Source: Branchiostoma belcheri | Taxonomy: Eukaryota; Chordata; Leptocardii; Amphioxiformes; Branchiostomatidae | Length of the DNA: 64,000 nt | Assembly: GCF_001625305.1 (NCBI RefSeq) | Contig: NW_017802824.1 | Span: forward strand, 2,063,838 to 2,127,837 | Direction of reading: 5' to 3' | Part shown: piece by piece, positions 29,710 through 56,307 of the stretch | Layout of the letters: every line of letters starts with the position of its first letter | Numbering within the stretch: the first letter of the stretch is position 1 | Translations under genes and position numbers: made by a program | Notes under the pieces: generated by a model | Database searches by the model: none | What the model was told of the DNA's origin: nothing | Seen by the model: the letters and a program-made list of their open reading frames with translations, nothing else

Positions 29710-29905
29710 TCTTCCACACATAGGCAAACCTGTCCTTGGTGCTGAACACCTTCCACACACAGGCAAACCTGTCCTTGGTGCTGAACACCTTCCACACGCA
29801 GGTAAACCTGTCCTTGGTGCTGAACACCTTCCACACGCAGGTAAACCTGGCCTTGGTGCTGAACACCTTCCACACGCAGGTAAACCTGTCCTTGGTGCTG
29901 AATAC
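29710..29905. repeat. 39-bp minisatellite
   Basis: Five tandem units of 39 bp containing CTTCCACACGCAGGTAAACC and TGTCCTTGGTGCTGAACAC. Because 39 is a multiple of three, several frames stay open and give 13-residue periodic peptides, which are not genes. It replaces the 5' half of a 910-bp-family repeat whose 3' half follows at 29910-30237. Confidence 0.9.
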
Positions 29906-30239
29906 CAAACCGATTGATGGATCGTCATAATTTTTGGTATGTAGGTAGCCTAAGTGATGCTTGACATAATGATATTACAATTATGCAAATATGGATGAGG
30001 AAATTCTATAAATAATTAAACATAACTTATTCAAATAAGGGCCTCATTTACATAATTGATGAGGAAATGATATAATGGAATTCTTTGTTAATAAAAGACT
30101 GTATTTTGGTGTAGAATATGATCAACAGATATAATTCATGCAAATGACGATCTATTTGCATAATCAGGGGGATTAATGTATACTTTCTTAGTCACAAGAA
30201 AGTCATTTGGCAAAGGTATGAAATCGTGGAACTCTAGTT

Positions 30240-31577
30240 TCTGATGCTCCAGCCAGTGGATTATTAGGGTTTTTCTAAGCCATGTGTCCTTACATATCAC
30301 CAATTAAATCAAGTTTCCTTACATGAAACCAATGGACCCCCAAACATAACCTCCTAATAGGTGATAAAGCAAGTTAAGGAACAAAGCAAAAGGGTGTGTG
30401 AATTCTCTTAGGTATTACATTTTATAAGACACACGAAATTGCAAAGAGGTTTCCAGAAGATATCCTTTATTCATTCTAGGTTTCTTAACATAATAACATT
30501 TAACACAAAATGAACAAAATATTGCAATTATACCTATTCTAAATTTTCATCCTTACGTGATATGGCAAGAGCATTGAAAGTTCTTAAAAAAGATTTATCG
30601 AGAAGACAAATTGTTAACTATCAGGACCTGAAAAACTAAGGAGGTTAAATATCCTTGCTTTAAAATACCCAGTTTCAAGAACTAGCATTTGGGTCTAGAA
30701 ATCAGCGTTTCATACGCGGTTTCATATGCGTATGAATTACATACGCATATGAAACCACCGGAACATATGACATTATCGGTCATGCCTACCCCTAATCCCT
30801 CAACATGTATTTTAGCATTTTGATCATCCTTCAGGCAGATTTTAAAATGTATAGTTGTCATTTGCATATATTGTCAATACATCTTTATAAGATGAGTCCC
30901 GTAGATCAAACTTGTCCAAGAAAGCTTATTATATATATATCATTAATGTACATTTATCTATAATGTACAAGTAGTAACAATAACAGAATCAGTATCAGAA
31001 CTATCACTGTCATAACAAATCAACGCAGATGAAATCGTAACTACACTAAACAGCATCTTTCTAAGTTCTATTAAAAACTTTCATTGTATATTTTTCAAAC
31101 AATGTGGCAAAGTATCTTTCAAGCTTCAGGGCCAAATAGATATAGATGTACATGGATTAATAGAATACTGCTTTGACAAACAATGTTGCAATTGCAGTCA
31201 ATGCAGCTATCAATAGTTTACCAAACTAATAAAAATTAATGTAGGCTAGAGCCAGGGTAATTATACCAAATTGAATTATAATAAATGCATACACATTGTT
31301 GGGAAGAGAACTATTAAGCAAAATGCTAACAGACCATCCCAGGTCTCTATACAAGTAGATATTGATTCAACAACAGTAAAGGTGACATTGTACATTGTAC
31401 AATGTAATTCCATAATTACGAATTTGCCAAATATTTTGGCATTAAAATGTAATGTAAGGATTAAACTAACTACAAAATCAAACATACTACGTGAAATTTT
31501 CATCCATCTGCCTACCTTTGATATGAACATAACAATTTTCAGTCTTATGTTCCAACATGATAACACAGATTAACCGA
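30240..31577. other. AT-rich intergenic DNA
   Basis: No gene recognised. The only structure is a perfect 17-bp stem with a 5-nt loop at 30718-30756 (GGTTTCATATGCGTATG and complement). Confidence 0.5.
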
Positions 31578-31790
31578 GCACTTTGGCAGAACGTAGTGCA
31601 CCTGAGTGAAAGCTGGGTTTCCACTGGATGTTTGGTCAACATTGCATCAGAATTTTGTCTGTTCCAACACAACATTTGAAAACTACAGACGGGATGTCAT
31701 CCTTAAATATGCCAATACAACCTTAAACAAGATGTTCTGCTGATGTGCTATGCGCAATATATCACAACATACTGTAAATCACTTTGCATT
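31578..31790. repeat. Dispersed repeat (TTTGGTCAACATTGCATC family)
   Basis: Copy of the family at 7935-8180, about 400 bp downstream of the AMD1 stop codon. Confidence 0.55.
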
Positions 31791-32176
31791 TGCAGTTGTA
31801 GGAAAATTTCGCCATCTGAGAAAAGTGGACATGTTTGAGGAACTATATGTTAGCAGTAGTGGCAGGTGCAGAAGAAAGAAAGTCTGTGAATTATTTGTTC
31901 GTAGGTAATGATAAATTCACAGTACAGATTCTGAAGTTACTGTGAAAACTGTGAATACAATTATATGGTACCGTAAAAAAATGATGACTTACAGTGCAAT
32001 TTATAATGGAGTGAATGGCAAATGGTTTGGGTTTTCATAATTTTATGCAAATCCTAGGTTTATGCCAATGTCAGTGATGCAAATAGTTGGAGAGCACTGT
32101 ATTACGTGTTTTGTGCAGGTGCGGTACGTTCTGCTGACGTGCTTCAGGACTGCATCTAGCCCTAGCACTAGCCCTG

Positions 32177-35100
32177 TCAGCTAGGCTTGGTCTTGACCTT
32201 GGCATAGTTGCAGAAGGTCAGGTAGTAGTTGCTGAACTTACTAGCCTGCCAGTCCTGACGCTGGTAGTCAAAGATCTTATCCTCGAAGGTGGAGTCTCCT
32301 GGGTACACTTCAGACGTCTGGAGGGAACACAAGGAGAGAAGAAGACTTTTCTCATCAATCTCAAGTGGCATTACATGACGTTTGTATAGCCTCCTTTGCA
32401 AGCGTTCTGGGATCGGCCGGGGCTTTTTGGGGGGGGGCTTAGGCCACACCGACTTAATTTTATGGATGACATCCTCTAAAGACACCTAAACTAGTGCGTG
32501 CGGGCGAATGAAAAAAAAATTCTGGCCAAAAATAAAAATGCTACTATACCACAGGAATACAAAGCTGGTGTTGCGAATTTGCGGCAGTAAATAGCGACGT
32601 ACACGACATGCCGCCACATGCTAGCTTTTTGTGGAATTCATGAATCAGCACTGTATGTATATACATTGTATATACTGACTACCCAGGCCTAGAACCAGAC
32701 CAGAGCCTCGGAGGACGTGATCTTTGTTTTTGAGAACAGGCGGAAATCAGTGCACGTGCGGATGTCATCCATAAAATCAAGTCAGTGTGGCCTTATTTGC
32801 AACTTGCACAATTTTCTGATTGAACGTACATGTACATGTAGATTGCATGCATTTAATAGAAGCTCCAGCCGCCATGCTTTGGCATACTGGGGTTGGTGGT
32901 CGGAGCTTCTAATGTGTGCAATGTACATGTACGTTTGATCAGAAAATTGTAAAATTTGCCTAACAGTGGTTAGGAATGTTAATAATTGAGACTTAAAGTT
33001 AAAGCATCTGTTAACTTAAGTTAAAGTCATGTTGTAAATGATCACATAATTCTTTGAGTTGTGACATTTTTCCCCTGGTCGTCTTTACCCAGTTATTGGT
33101 ACGGTCATTGTTTTGTACCTGGGTACACTCATTATGTGTTAGCTGTTAGGCCACACCAATTTATTTGTTGTTTCTCAGATTTTTTCAGAAAAAATATGAA
33201 ACAACAGGGTGAAAAAAAAAAAAAAAAACAGGCCAAGGCACCCCATGAAGGCTGGAAATGTTACAATATGAGCCATGAAGTCAGCAGGCTGGTCTATAAT
33301 GAACACATTTAGATTTCGAACATTTAATGAAACAAAGTTGCATTGTTAGTAATTTGTTACATTTAAAAACTTTAACAACTAGGAAGAAAAGGACTTTCCT
33401 TCAACTGTTGGGGCCAAAATGTCTTTCATTGAGCATTTTGCAGTTGATTCAGAGCCTAAAATCTTTTTTTTTTTTGCAAATCAGAAAAAAATGGACAGGG
33501 CGAAAACAACAAATTAAATTGGTGTGGCCTCATGTTCTATATAAACCATCCATCTAGTGATCAGCATCATATTCATATTCAAATCAAATGATGATGATCA
33601 AAGTCAAAGAAGATTGGGAAGGCTTCATTTCTCTTGAGTGAAAAATCATCATTATACTATGATTGGATAATATGGAGTGTCCATTGAGCCAGTGTATCTC
33701 AGGACCTTACCAGTTTAGCATGGTCCCCACTACCACCTTTCTCCTGGACACCAAATAATTCTGATTCCTGTATGGTGTGGGGGGTAAGCAAGGTGCCTAT
33801 TGTTACAGCAACAATTAATAAAAACTCAGAACACAAATCCCCAAAAGTTTGCTTGTCATCCCTCGTAGATTGTTGAATCCTAAATTGCTACTGTTGTTAG
33901 TCGGTTGTTCAGCACCAAGGTCTTTATTAATTATATCACTGGCTAAAACACTGATTAAGTATAATTGTATATTGAGTGATATTTTTAACATCTGTAATTT
34001 TTTGTACAGAAACCTTCACAATCAAATGTAGCTTCTCACAACTTTTTAACATTTCGCAACTCAGGGAAGGCACAGTGTCTTTCCATGCCAATGCATGTTT
34101 GAAATTGTAACAATTTAACATTATGTCTTGAAAATCTTGAAAACAATACTGTATAAGCAAAACTAGCAGAATATTTCCTCCCCATTTCACAAAAAGATAT
34201 ATGAGAAATTTCAATATCTTTCTGTTTTTCTTAAAATTTTTTTCTTTACCGCCTCAGATTTACGACTCGTAATGCAATGGCAGAGGAGTAAAAAATACTA
34301 CATTAAATACACATCTTTTTTGTCAAAAAACAACCAACATAAAATGACCCTATGTACCCCTTGGAGGGGGGGGGCATAACTTGCATTGATGGTTGCTTCG
34401 TATCTGGCTCATGAATAACAGGAAACGTGAGAAAAGAATGACTAACTTTAGAGACACTGTGGTTACTGGCAGCAACTTTTTGACTTCAACATTTACTTTA
34501 GATTGCAAGTACTCAGTACTTTGATGATGTTTGTGAAAATATTGCTGAGAAAGTTCAAACACTTACCATGTTGGCAAAGAGCGTCATTACAAAGCGACCT
34601 GGCTTGAAAACATTCAGCACTCGCTTGACCAAGTTGGCATAGCTTTTCTGGAAAATCACATTCAAAGAGGAGGTGATGATAAGAAAGACGGTAAAAAAAG
34701 GTGAAAAACAGAAATGAATTTCCAATTGTAAATATTTATTAAGATACTTTTATCTCATAATAGTCTTAACAACTACTACAACAAAAGTTTTTCAAGACTG
34801 CTGGTCCTTAGATACATAGTATCTCAAATGATAAAATGGTAACATGAAGACTTAGACAACAAAGGAGAGCTTAATACATATACAAATGTACATTTTGTCA
34901 AGTACATGTGTCACTGTATCAAGAGTTGGTATACATGTACCTTGGAGACATTGGTCTCAAAGCTGGCATAGGAAAAGTCCTTCTCTGGAGTCACATGGAT
35001 GTTCATGTATGCACCCTATGATAGACAATAAAAACTGCATATTAAAGTAACATCAGTTATATTCCAGAAACAATGTTTGATTCAGACATAAATTTACTAA

Positions 35101-38100
35101 AAAGTGTTCTACAAATAATATCAAAATCCTGGGAATACAATTGCATAAATTGTATGCACTATAGATGATTTAATCTGTGAGAGAGACTAAGAAACAAGTT
35201 TTTGTTCATTTACAAAACACAAAAGTACGTGGTCCATAAAGACCTCCAACAGCATTGAAATATGTTTGTACACATGTAAACTAACACTAAACACTAGTAA
35301 TAGGCTGGTTTCAATTTCTTGAGGTGAATAACTGGTACAAAACACAAAGTATTTTATTTTTTAAATATAAGGACTCCGATGTTCTACGGACAGAGATCCT
35401 GAATGGATATAAAGACATTTGCTTAAAACTTCATAACTTTCCATATTTGTTTCATGTCACTTTTAATTAGATCAATAGATTGACTTGAAAGTCTCTGTCG
35501 ACAAAGATCAAGGTCTGTGATGTTGATTCTACCAGATTAGATAGCACATATATAAAACTTGTCAAAGTAGCTAGACTGCAAGAACAAAAAGACTGCAAGA
35601 ATACTCACATCAGGCAATAACCCATTCATGGAATATCCACATGGCTCAAACAGAAAGTCATCGATGATAGTCCCCGGCTCCAGGTCTGCAATACCACTCA
35701 GCTACAAGGAAACATTAAAAGTCAGTGTTCTCCTGCTAATTATAAAGCCTGTCACACATTCAGAACCTTCCCCCGACCTAGCCTCCGTAGCAGGCTTATA
35801 GAACTGTGGGTTTGGTGGTCTTCGGCTGTTTTCTGATCAGCCCGGTTCTAAAAAAAATGGGGGTAATTCAACCAGGCCGGCTATGTTGTCTATATGCAAT
35901 CAGAAAATAGCATATAAAAGATCCCAAAGACCCTGAAGATCCCCAAATCCCCCAGTTTTGGCATACTACAGAGGCTACCCCTAACCACCAACCAACCAAG
36001 GTTGGCTGACGTTTAGGAGCAGTCTGACCAGATTTAAGCTAAGCCCACATATCTATACAAATCAATCCAAACTTTAGTTAAATTTGGGTCAAATCTGACA
36101 ACTTGACACATTTCTTAACTACTCCCAAACAGCAGTCTACCATAGCTAAACATTAATTTTTTTAACATTCGGATAGCGCAGTTGACTTTACCAAACGCCA
36201 GCCAACCACAGCGGACCTTACAATAAGTTACATGTACTCCCAACCTCATAACTCCTAACTAACCATGGTTGAGGGGAGTTCACCAGTGTTCGGGATGCCA
36301 TATTCAGCTATATGTGATAAGGGCTGTAGGAAAATTTAGGGTACAATATTTGTCTTTTTTTTCACAGGTTAGGCCACACCAATTTAATTTGTTGTTTCTC
36401 GGATTTTTTCAGAAAAAAATATGAAGTGACAGGGTGAAATAAAAATAAAAAAGAAACAGGCCAAGGCACTCCATGAAGGCAGGAAATGTTACAATAAGAG
36501 CCCAGAAGTCAACATACCAGGCTGGTTTATAACCAAAACAATAGATTTTGAACTTTTAATGAAACGAAGTTGCATTGTTACATTGAAAAACTGTAACAAC
36601 TACGAAGAAAAGGACTTTCTTGAACCGTTAGGCCTCAAATATGTCTTTCATTGAGCATTTTTCAGTTGATTCAGAACCTTAAATCTTTTTTTTTTTTTTG
36701 CAAATCAGAAAAAAATGGACAGGGCGAATCCGAGTAACAACAAATTAAATTGGTGTGGCCTTAGGTCACGGTAGGTGGCAGAGGAAATAGCAGAATATAC
36801 ATGTATAAGCACAGGTGATTTTGAAGTGGCCATCATATGTAAGGCTTCATGTTTTACAGTTTGACAACAGGTCATCCTTGGAAAAGTACTGTTGTAAGAG
36901 CAGCAGTACCTTTGCTATCTCTGCAGGATCGATGCTGTTCTTGTGAAACAGTTTCATGGCATCTGGTTCAAGGTCCATCATCAGGATGTATGTTGGTTAA
37001 GGAACGGCTACTAGTATTTTATAAGAGGAAAAGTCAAGAGAACATACAAGACAGTTGAGAAAAATACAGTCATACAAAATGTATCATTTGTCATTTCTAG
37101 TAGTCAGTCACAGATGCATTTAACATTTTTTTCATGTAAAATATGATAAAATATGATAAAAACATCTTAGGATAGTGAAGGTCTTTGTAACAGTACAAGC
37201 TACTGCTCCGGCCGGCGCGCCACTAGTAGAGGGATAAATCTCTTTGAGTACTCTAGAGGACAATTGAGATCTCATCACAAAGTACAAGACCAAAAGAGAG
37301 CTGGAAGAGATCTATCCCCATTAGAAGAGACTCCAAAGAGAACTGCTGTAGATTCCTTCTTGACACCTAAGGTTGGACCCTGCCCCCTCAGATACAATCA
37401 ATTGTTTTGAACAATAGATAATTAAATGGGGATTAGCATCTAACCCTAAACAATGACATAAAAACAACAACATGGCAGGCATGTTTTCACAGGTGATTTT
37501 GAAAGAGACTTTTCAAACAATGGAAAATTATATACGAAAACAGTTTCAAAAAAGAGACTTGTAAGACTAAGAGTCACTACAAGAGATCTGAGATAGAGTT
37601 TGGGAGAACAATGCCTAATCCAAAGAGAACTGCTGTTTTCTCAATTGTCCGCTAGAGTACTAGTTTTATCCCTCTACCAGGCCTTCCATGCAATGAAGGA
37701 TATTTCCAGTGTTTGGTCTGGCTCTGCCTGGCCTGGCTTGCTGCTGTCTGGGTTGTTAGTGGTGTACAGATACCTACAGGACATCACAGGAAAAAATACA
37801 CTGACGTTATGATGGAAACATCTGTTTTATAATATTTCTGTATCACGTAAAACTTATGATTGCATTGTATCCAAACAATTTGAATTGCGAGAAGAATACT
37901 GCCAAAACCATTACTTGTGCCCAAAGAGAACTTGAGTCATACAAGAGGAATCTTTCACTTTGGGAAAATGTTTAGGCAATAACAACATACATGTAAAACT
38001 TAAAGATCCTTCCAACCCCTTTTGATGTATTACACAGTGACCTTTCCATTTCTGTAGCCCTTGTAGCACTGTAGCACTACAGCATGGAACTAGTCTGCTT

Positions 38101-41100
38101 GCAGTGGTGTGTGTTCAAATATGATAGTTTTCCTCCTCTAAAAAGCAGTGCATACCAAAAATCTTTGTTTATAACTACATAATAACTTACAGCAAATCTG
38201 TGGTCTCAATTAGCTTACTAACTTATGTAAGTTAGAACTGTTTTCTGGTATGGGATTCTGGGAAAGCCCCTTACCAGCAGTCTCCATTCATTCTGCCTAG
38301 ACAGTACGCTGCTCCATCTACAACAACAAAACAACAACCACATCAACAAAAACTCATAGAAACAACCTAGAAATACAGACTTCTACCTAAAAAATAATCC
38401 CATTTGAACTATTCCGTGGAACATTTGGAAGCCCAAGTGATAACCAAATAGAACCCTACATAATTAAGTAACTAATTAGTAACAGTGCATCATAGGGCTG
38501 GAACACCAGTATCGAACATTATCGCAGCCCAGGTATGACATACATGTACATGTATAATACTAGACATGTACAAAAAGTTGTAGCTAGATTATTGGGCATA
38601 ATGATACACTATGTACTACTAGTACTACTACTGAAATTATTGCCTGACAAGAAATACAAGTGAAAGGACGCGTCAGTCCTAAAATCTGTTTCAAATGTAT
38701 TTCCAAACCTTCAAACAGTTTCTCCAAGATGATGACTTCCTCCTCAAAGCTGCGGTGCATGTTGTGCTGGAGCTCAGGACGCATGAAGTTCTTCCGAGAA
38801 TAGAAGATGTCCTGTAGATGTGCATAAACTTCATCAATGAGTTATGTCATACCCTGAGTAATAAAAACTATTATAACACCTCAGTATTGCAGTGCAAGCA
38901 CGCCTAACCCTAGCTCGGAAGACAGGAAACAACAAATGATAAACCAGATGTGTGTGTGTGTGTGTGTGTGTGTGTAACAACTTGATCTGCACATTCCAGA
39001 TTTTGTAACTAACAATACACAGGATCACTTATTTACCATAAACTAGGGCTGTGTGCCCAAATGTAACTTCAGGTACATGGTATAGAGGATTAGGTACAAG
39101 TCTGGACCTGTAGCTGAACAATTTGACAAATTAACATGTGATCTTCAATGATACCTATTAGAAGTTGTCTTGTTTTCTATAAAAGTTTATTTCTAACACC
39201 ACTTATTTCTAATATACACTGTAACTGGAATGATAACATTTCACTGTGACATACAATATATCTAAAGTACATCTCTATCACTACAACTTTTGTATACCTC
39301 TACTACGTGGAAGCCACATTTCTTCTTGGCCAGGTCCAGCATGAGTGGAAGGGCGTTGTGGAGGAGTGTTGTACCACAAGTCTTCAGGATGAACCGGCGA
39401 TCAGACACAAACATGCTGCTCTCACTGTCAACACATTAATTGATGTGTAACGTTTTGTAGTCAGTTAGATAAACCGGACAGTGAGTGAGTGAGTGATGTA
39501 ACATATGTAACAGGAACTCAGTGAGTTAACAGAGGAATGGCAGGTCTAACTTTTCAATACATAAAAAATGTATGTCTTAAGCATATCAATATCATACCAA
39601 GAAGTTACTATGGTTCTAGTCTCATATACATTTATTAAGACTCATTAAGATTCAAACAACAGCATATAAAGCAGCAAATCTTCATACATGTATAACATGT
39701 TATGCATGTAAAGATGGATATGTTTCTTCATAATAAAAGAGAAATTACACTACAATTTTTACACCAATGTTTTCCCTTCTCCAACATTTTAAGCTATTTT
39801 GTTGAAACTTAATTCCATCAAAAGCTCCTACCTGAGGAGATAGGCATCTTGGCTGTCATTCTTCATGGTGCTGATGATCTGGCAGCGGACTGTCTTCAGA
39901 ACCTCTTCCCAGTCCTCTCTTTGTGCGGAAGAAGGGGAGTATTAATCATGATGATAATAATACATCAATAAATAATAAATAAATAAAATAATTAACTTTT
40001 ACACCAATGTACAAGCCTTTGTTGATTAAATATATTGAGACCATTAATATCGAAAATATGAAGAAACAGTTGTACTTTGGACCTTAATTGCTAAATGACC
40101 TACAAATATTGCCATTGCCCATGTGTCCAAATGCTTAATATTTAGATCAGAATACTATGTACAGCCTCTACATCTCATATATGGCATCTCCTAACTCAAA
40201 TATTGTGGGTTTCAAATCACCAGGAATGGCTATCGATATTCATCCTGTCGATCATGACTCAATGACAGGAAATTTTGAAAATAAAATTTATACTATTGAC
40301 AGGATCATCTAGTCTGGGTGTCATCCTCCGTAGTTACAGCTGGCTCCTTACTGTTGATGGTTTCTATGGTAATAACCAGCAACAGTAGGGAGCCAGTGGT
40401 AACCATCGAGGATAACACTCAGACTAGATGACCCTGTCACTAACAGAACACCATGTACTATTGACAGGATCATCCTGTCAATGACAGAAAATTTTGATTA
40501 CTTCAAGAGAGGAATAAAAGAGGCTAGGCCATATACATCAAGGACTTCAAACTTTGCTAAACCGGGACGGGGGGCGATATCAACTTCAGACAACCTTTGA
40601 CCCTTTGCTGACGTCACACGTGGGAAAAATCATGCGTCCACAGCATTTGGGTCAGATACTAGTAGCTAAAGAAGAAGGAGTGATTCAGTCGAAAATTCCG
40701 GTGAGTCAAATTTATGAGTTGGAGAACAGTTTAAATTTTTCATAATGTAATTTACCAACTCAGATGGACTTTATTTCATGCCCAGGATGATCTTGTCAAT
40801 GGTCAGTGTCAATGATGTAGATTTTCTCATTGACAAAATGATTACGTCAATCATCAATGATGACGTCAATACAATGTAGTACATTTTGTTTCCAGTGTCA
40901 ATAGCCTCTGGCACATCACAAAGACTTTTCCCAGGACTACAACTCACAAGTAAATTGTGTTAGGCCAACATCTCCACTTCTACCTCCATGGGCCAACAAG
41001 CAAGTTTTAAATTGCAAAAATTGAAATTATGGTAACTAACGTTACATGTAGTTATACACTGGTTGACTTACATGTATCGCCATGCAGATACATACTTGTT

Positions 41101-41510
41101 TTCAGGACAAACATTACACAAATTACATCTGGCCCTTTATACTATTTATAGTTCCGTGTTGTGAGCCATTAGGGGGCAAATTTGACCAAGGTCTAAATCA
41201 TCTTGCTTATAATTCAAGGACGTAGCTTTACAAAATGTCTCTGAGCTGCGTAGATCCTGAGTTTCTTTGTTTTATCCAGGTAATAATATATTTCAGCGTA
41301 GCCTATCGTTATGGACTGACGCCTAAAATTTATACAGACGGTGTTACTGTACAGACAGACAACAACAAATATTTATATCGGAACATATCGCGAAGCTGGT
41401 CACATGTTTTACCTCGCGATATCTCGGAGATCCTGCCCGTCTTCTGTCCGAAGGAACCACACCTCAAGGAGCTTCTCCGCCCCCTCGAAGAAATGGTTGT
41501 TGCTAGCCAT
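32177..41510 (-). CDS. AMD1: S-adenosylmethionine decarboxylase proenzyme (complete, 11 exons)
   Basis: Cytosolic pyruvoyl enzyme that decarboxylates S-adenosylmethionine to supply aminopropyl groups for spermidine and spermine. Exons in transcription order: 41510-41413, 39918-39832, 39424-39298, 38811-38709, 38317-38275, 37773-37704, 36987-36910, 35701-35609, 35015-34941, 34647-34567, 32317-32177; 331 residues (human 334). Key residues are present: the [14 protein letters not shown] start with both conserved Glu residues, the LSESSMF autocleavage site whose Ser becomes the pyruvoyl group, the KTCGT cysteine, CGYSMNG with the processing Ser, and the His in IHVTPE. All phases match. Ten exons join by GT-AG; the intron between exons 6 and 7 fits AT-AC instead. 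The start is the ATG at 41510, which begins the conserved N terminus. It is divergent from CDK8. The last intron holds three MITE copies; a fourth, unrelated in end sequence, is not needed to explain it. No clear poly(A) signal was found near the stop. Confidence 0.96.
32442..32792. mobile_element. PIF/Harbinger-like MITE
   Basis: Inverted ends GGCCACACCGACTTAATTTT / complement, flanked by TTA on both sides (32439-32441, 32793-32795). Located in the last AMD1 intron, beginning 125 bp upstream of the terminal exon. The minus-strand open frame preceding that exon runs into this element. Confidence 0.8.
33149..33529. mobile_element. PIF/Harbinger-like MITE
   Basis: Ends GGCCACACCAATTTA... and ...AAATTGGTGTGGCC, flanked by TTA and TCA. 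Same subfamily as 36372-36760. Confidence 0.75.
36372..36760. mobile_element. PIF/Harbinger-like MITE
   Basis: 389 bp, ends GGCCACACCAATTTAATTTG and complement, exact TTA on both sides. Internal (T)n and ATGGACAGGGCGAA match the copy at 33149-33529. In an AMD1 intron. Confidence 0.85.
36988..37703 (-). other. U12-type AT-AC intron of AMD1
   Basis: Between the codons ending QTLE and starting ILMMDLEPD no GT-AG pair gives the conserved protein. The coding junction falls exactly where the intron begins ATATCCTTC and ends CAACATAC. The branch site TTCCTTAAC sits at 37004-36996, about ten bases before the AC. These are the consensus donor, branch site and terminal dinucleotide of minor-spliceosome AT-AC introns, and the fused sequence [12 protein letters not shown] aligns without gaps to human QTLEILMSELDP. 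Confidence 0.9.
40314..40432. repeat. Foldback palindrome (TGTCATCCTCCGTAGTTAC)
   Basis: Solo relative of the palindrome embedded in the MITEs at 50182 and 56308: GTCTGGGTGTCATCCTC ... GAGGATAACACTCAGAC. Nearby are several GACAGGATCATC motifs at 40240-40800 and 42470-42590. Confidence 0.65.
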
Positions 41511-41586
41511 CGTCGACAAAGTAAATCGAGGGCCGGAGACACGCAATCCCTGCAGCTCGGTACGAGTCCGTGCGAACAAACGCCAT
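41503..41586 (-). other. Upstream ORF overlapping the AMD1 start codon
   Basis: In the AMD1 leader a 27-codon open frame begins at the ATG at 41586 and ends with TAG at 41505-41503, in a different frame, so the stop overlaps AMD1 codons 2-3. Mammalian AMD1 is known to be controlled by a short uORF (MAGDIS) sensitive to polyamines. This one is longer and unrelated in sequence. It matters only if transcription begins upstream of 41586, which cannot be seen here. Confidence 0.4.
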
Positions 41587-42233
41587 ACAGCAAGACTAAA
41601 GGCGGAGAGAAAAGTATCGTCTGCCTTTGGGACAGACGAGATTTCTGGTTTGCGGCAAAAACGGGCGATTACAAATATACAGGGGTGTACAACATAATTA
41701 TCTTAAAATAAATATGCTTTATTTCCTTTTAGGTAACTATAATTGCTAAAAATAGATTATAAAATTATTAGATATTTTATATTTGTGGCTTAACTTTGAC
41801 TTTTATTCCAGATTACTAACTTTATGAAACTTACACATAGAGGATGCCCTCTGTTGAGCAACATAATGTAATCGCCGACTTTTGCGACATTGTATCAACA
41901 GATGATGTTGAATGACATTTTGGTCATGACTTAAATTATGCGATAAGCAGTATATTTTTGTCTATCATTATCACAAAAATGCGATATCTTTTATATAATT
42001 TAGCACGAAAATTATGATACTTTTTATTCTTTATGCGGATTTTACGACGTATCGCAAAGGCCATGACGTCAGTGAAGGAGAGAACAAAATGGCGCCTTTT
42101 GGATAAAAATTTCCTGGATTTTGTCCATTTTTATTTCACAAAACTACCCACTTTAGAGGACGCTTTGCTGCTTTGGTTATATGTTTACATTCCATTAGGA
42201 TTTATTGAGTGTTTTTGACGCAGTGATCCAGCA
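41511..42233. promoter_or_regulatory. AMD1/CDK8 divergent promoter interval
   Basis: The two start codons are 723 bp apart and point away from each other, so both promoters must lie here. On the CDK8 side there is a full CRE/ATF palindrome TGACGTCA at 42064-42071 and, about 20 bp later, AAAATGGCGCC (42086-42095), a YY1-type element usually found just downstream of a start site. That places the CDK8 start site around 42070-42090, which would exclude the 61-codon open frame starting at 42033 from the mRNA. The AMD1 side is less clear. The exact start sites are inferred. Confidence 0.6.
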
Positions 42234-55479
<13,246 letters not shown>

Positions 55480-55493
55480 AACATGTGGAGTGC

Positions 55494-55499
55494 AATAAA
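55494..55499 (+). terminator. CDK8 poly(A) signal
   Basis: AATAAA fifteen bases after the CDK8 stop codon. It is unusually close, so the 3' UTR would be only about 30-40 nt if it is used; other signals may exist downstream. Confidence 0.55.
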
Positions 55500-56307
55500 A
55501 CACTGTTAGACCTGACGTAGTGCTGTGTACCGGTTTGCTGGACCGGTTCCGGACTTGTTTATTAGGTTCAAGTCCAAAAAAGCCTAAAAGGCAAGAACCA
55601 GTTGCAGACTTATTACAAAATAAAAACATGTCACATGCCCCTTTTTGTTCCAACCACCTAAAACCATCCATAGATTGCAAAATCTGTGCCGCAAAATGAA
55701 GAAAACTTTGCCATAGGGCATTGTCAAGTGTCAGCCTCCATGTTACTAGTATGTGGCCACAGTTTTGCCCAGACAACATTGCAAGGTTGCCAACATGCAA
55801 TTTTGTATATGCCATGGGTGTAGGTCTGAACTTGCAAGTCAGGAACTGAACCTAAACCTCTGGACTTGAATCCGGACTTGACAAAACTCTGATGCAACCA
55901 AGCATCCGACGAAAACCGTGAAACCATTTTGCACAGGCGCAGTATGTACGTTCTGTCGGCATGTTGGCTTGTGTACAGTAGAGAATTTTTTGTTTGGTTT
56001 AGAAAAACTTTCGAAAATATAGAATGCAACTTAGTAATACTATGTCAATGGTCTCACAAGTTAGTTATTAACTAAGGAAACACTATACTACATTTTATGG
56101 CAAGGTCATTGCCAGGACATTAACACTGCCAGAATATGAGAAGTATCTACATGTATCTTTTAATATCAGTAAGATGTGTCCTCATTTTGCCATAATGTTT
56201 CCATAAGTAAAAATCTTTCTGTGCATTGTCATTGTTATCTGTATCTGTTTTGCCTGCAGAACTGCTCTTTGTTGTAGCGCACCAGCTAATAGTTTCTTCA
56301 GACATAA

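Noticed and set aside
29671..29928. Cys-rich repetitive peptides in several frames
   Set aside because: Produced by a 39-bp minisatellite that stays open in several frames on both strands.
41235..41711. 158-codon open frame on + strand
   Set aside because: It is antisense to AMD1 exon 1 and its leader; no domain, and the conserved AMD1 N terminus on the other strand explains the sequence.
42033..42218. 61-codon ORF upstream of CDK8
   Set aside because: In frame but stopped before the CDK8 ATG, and most of it probably lies upstream of the start site suggested by the CRE and YY1 motifs.
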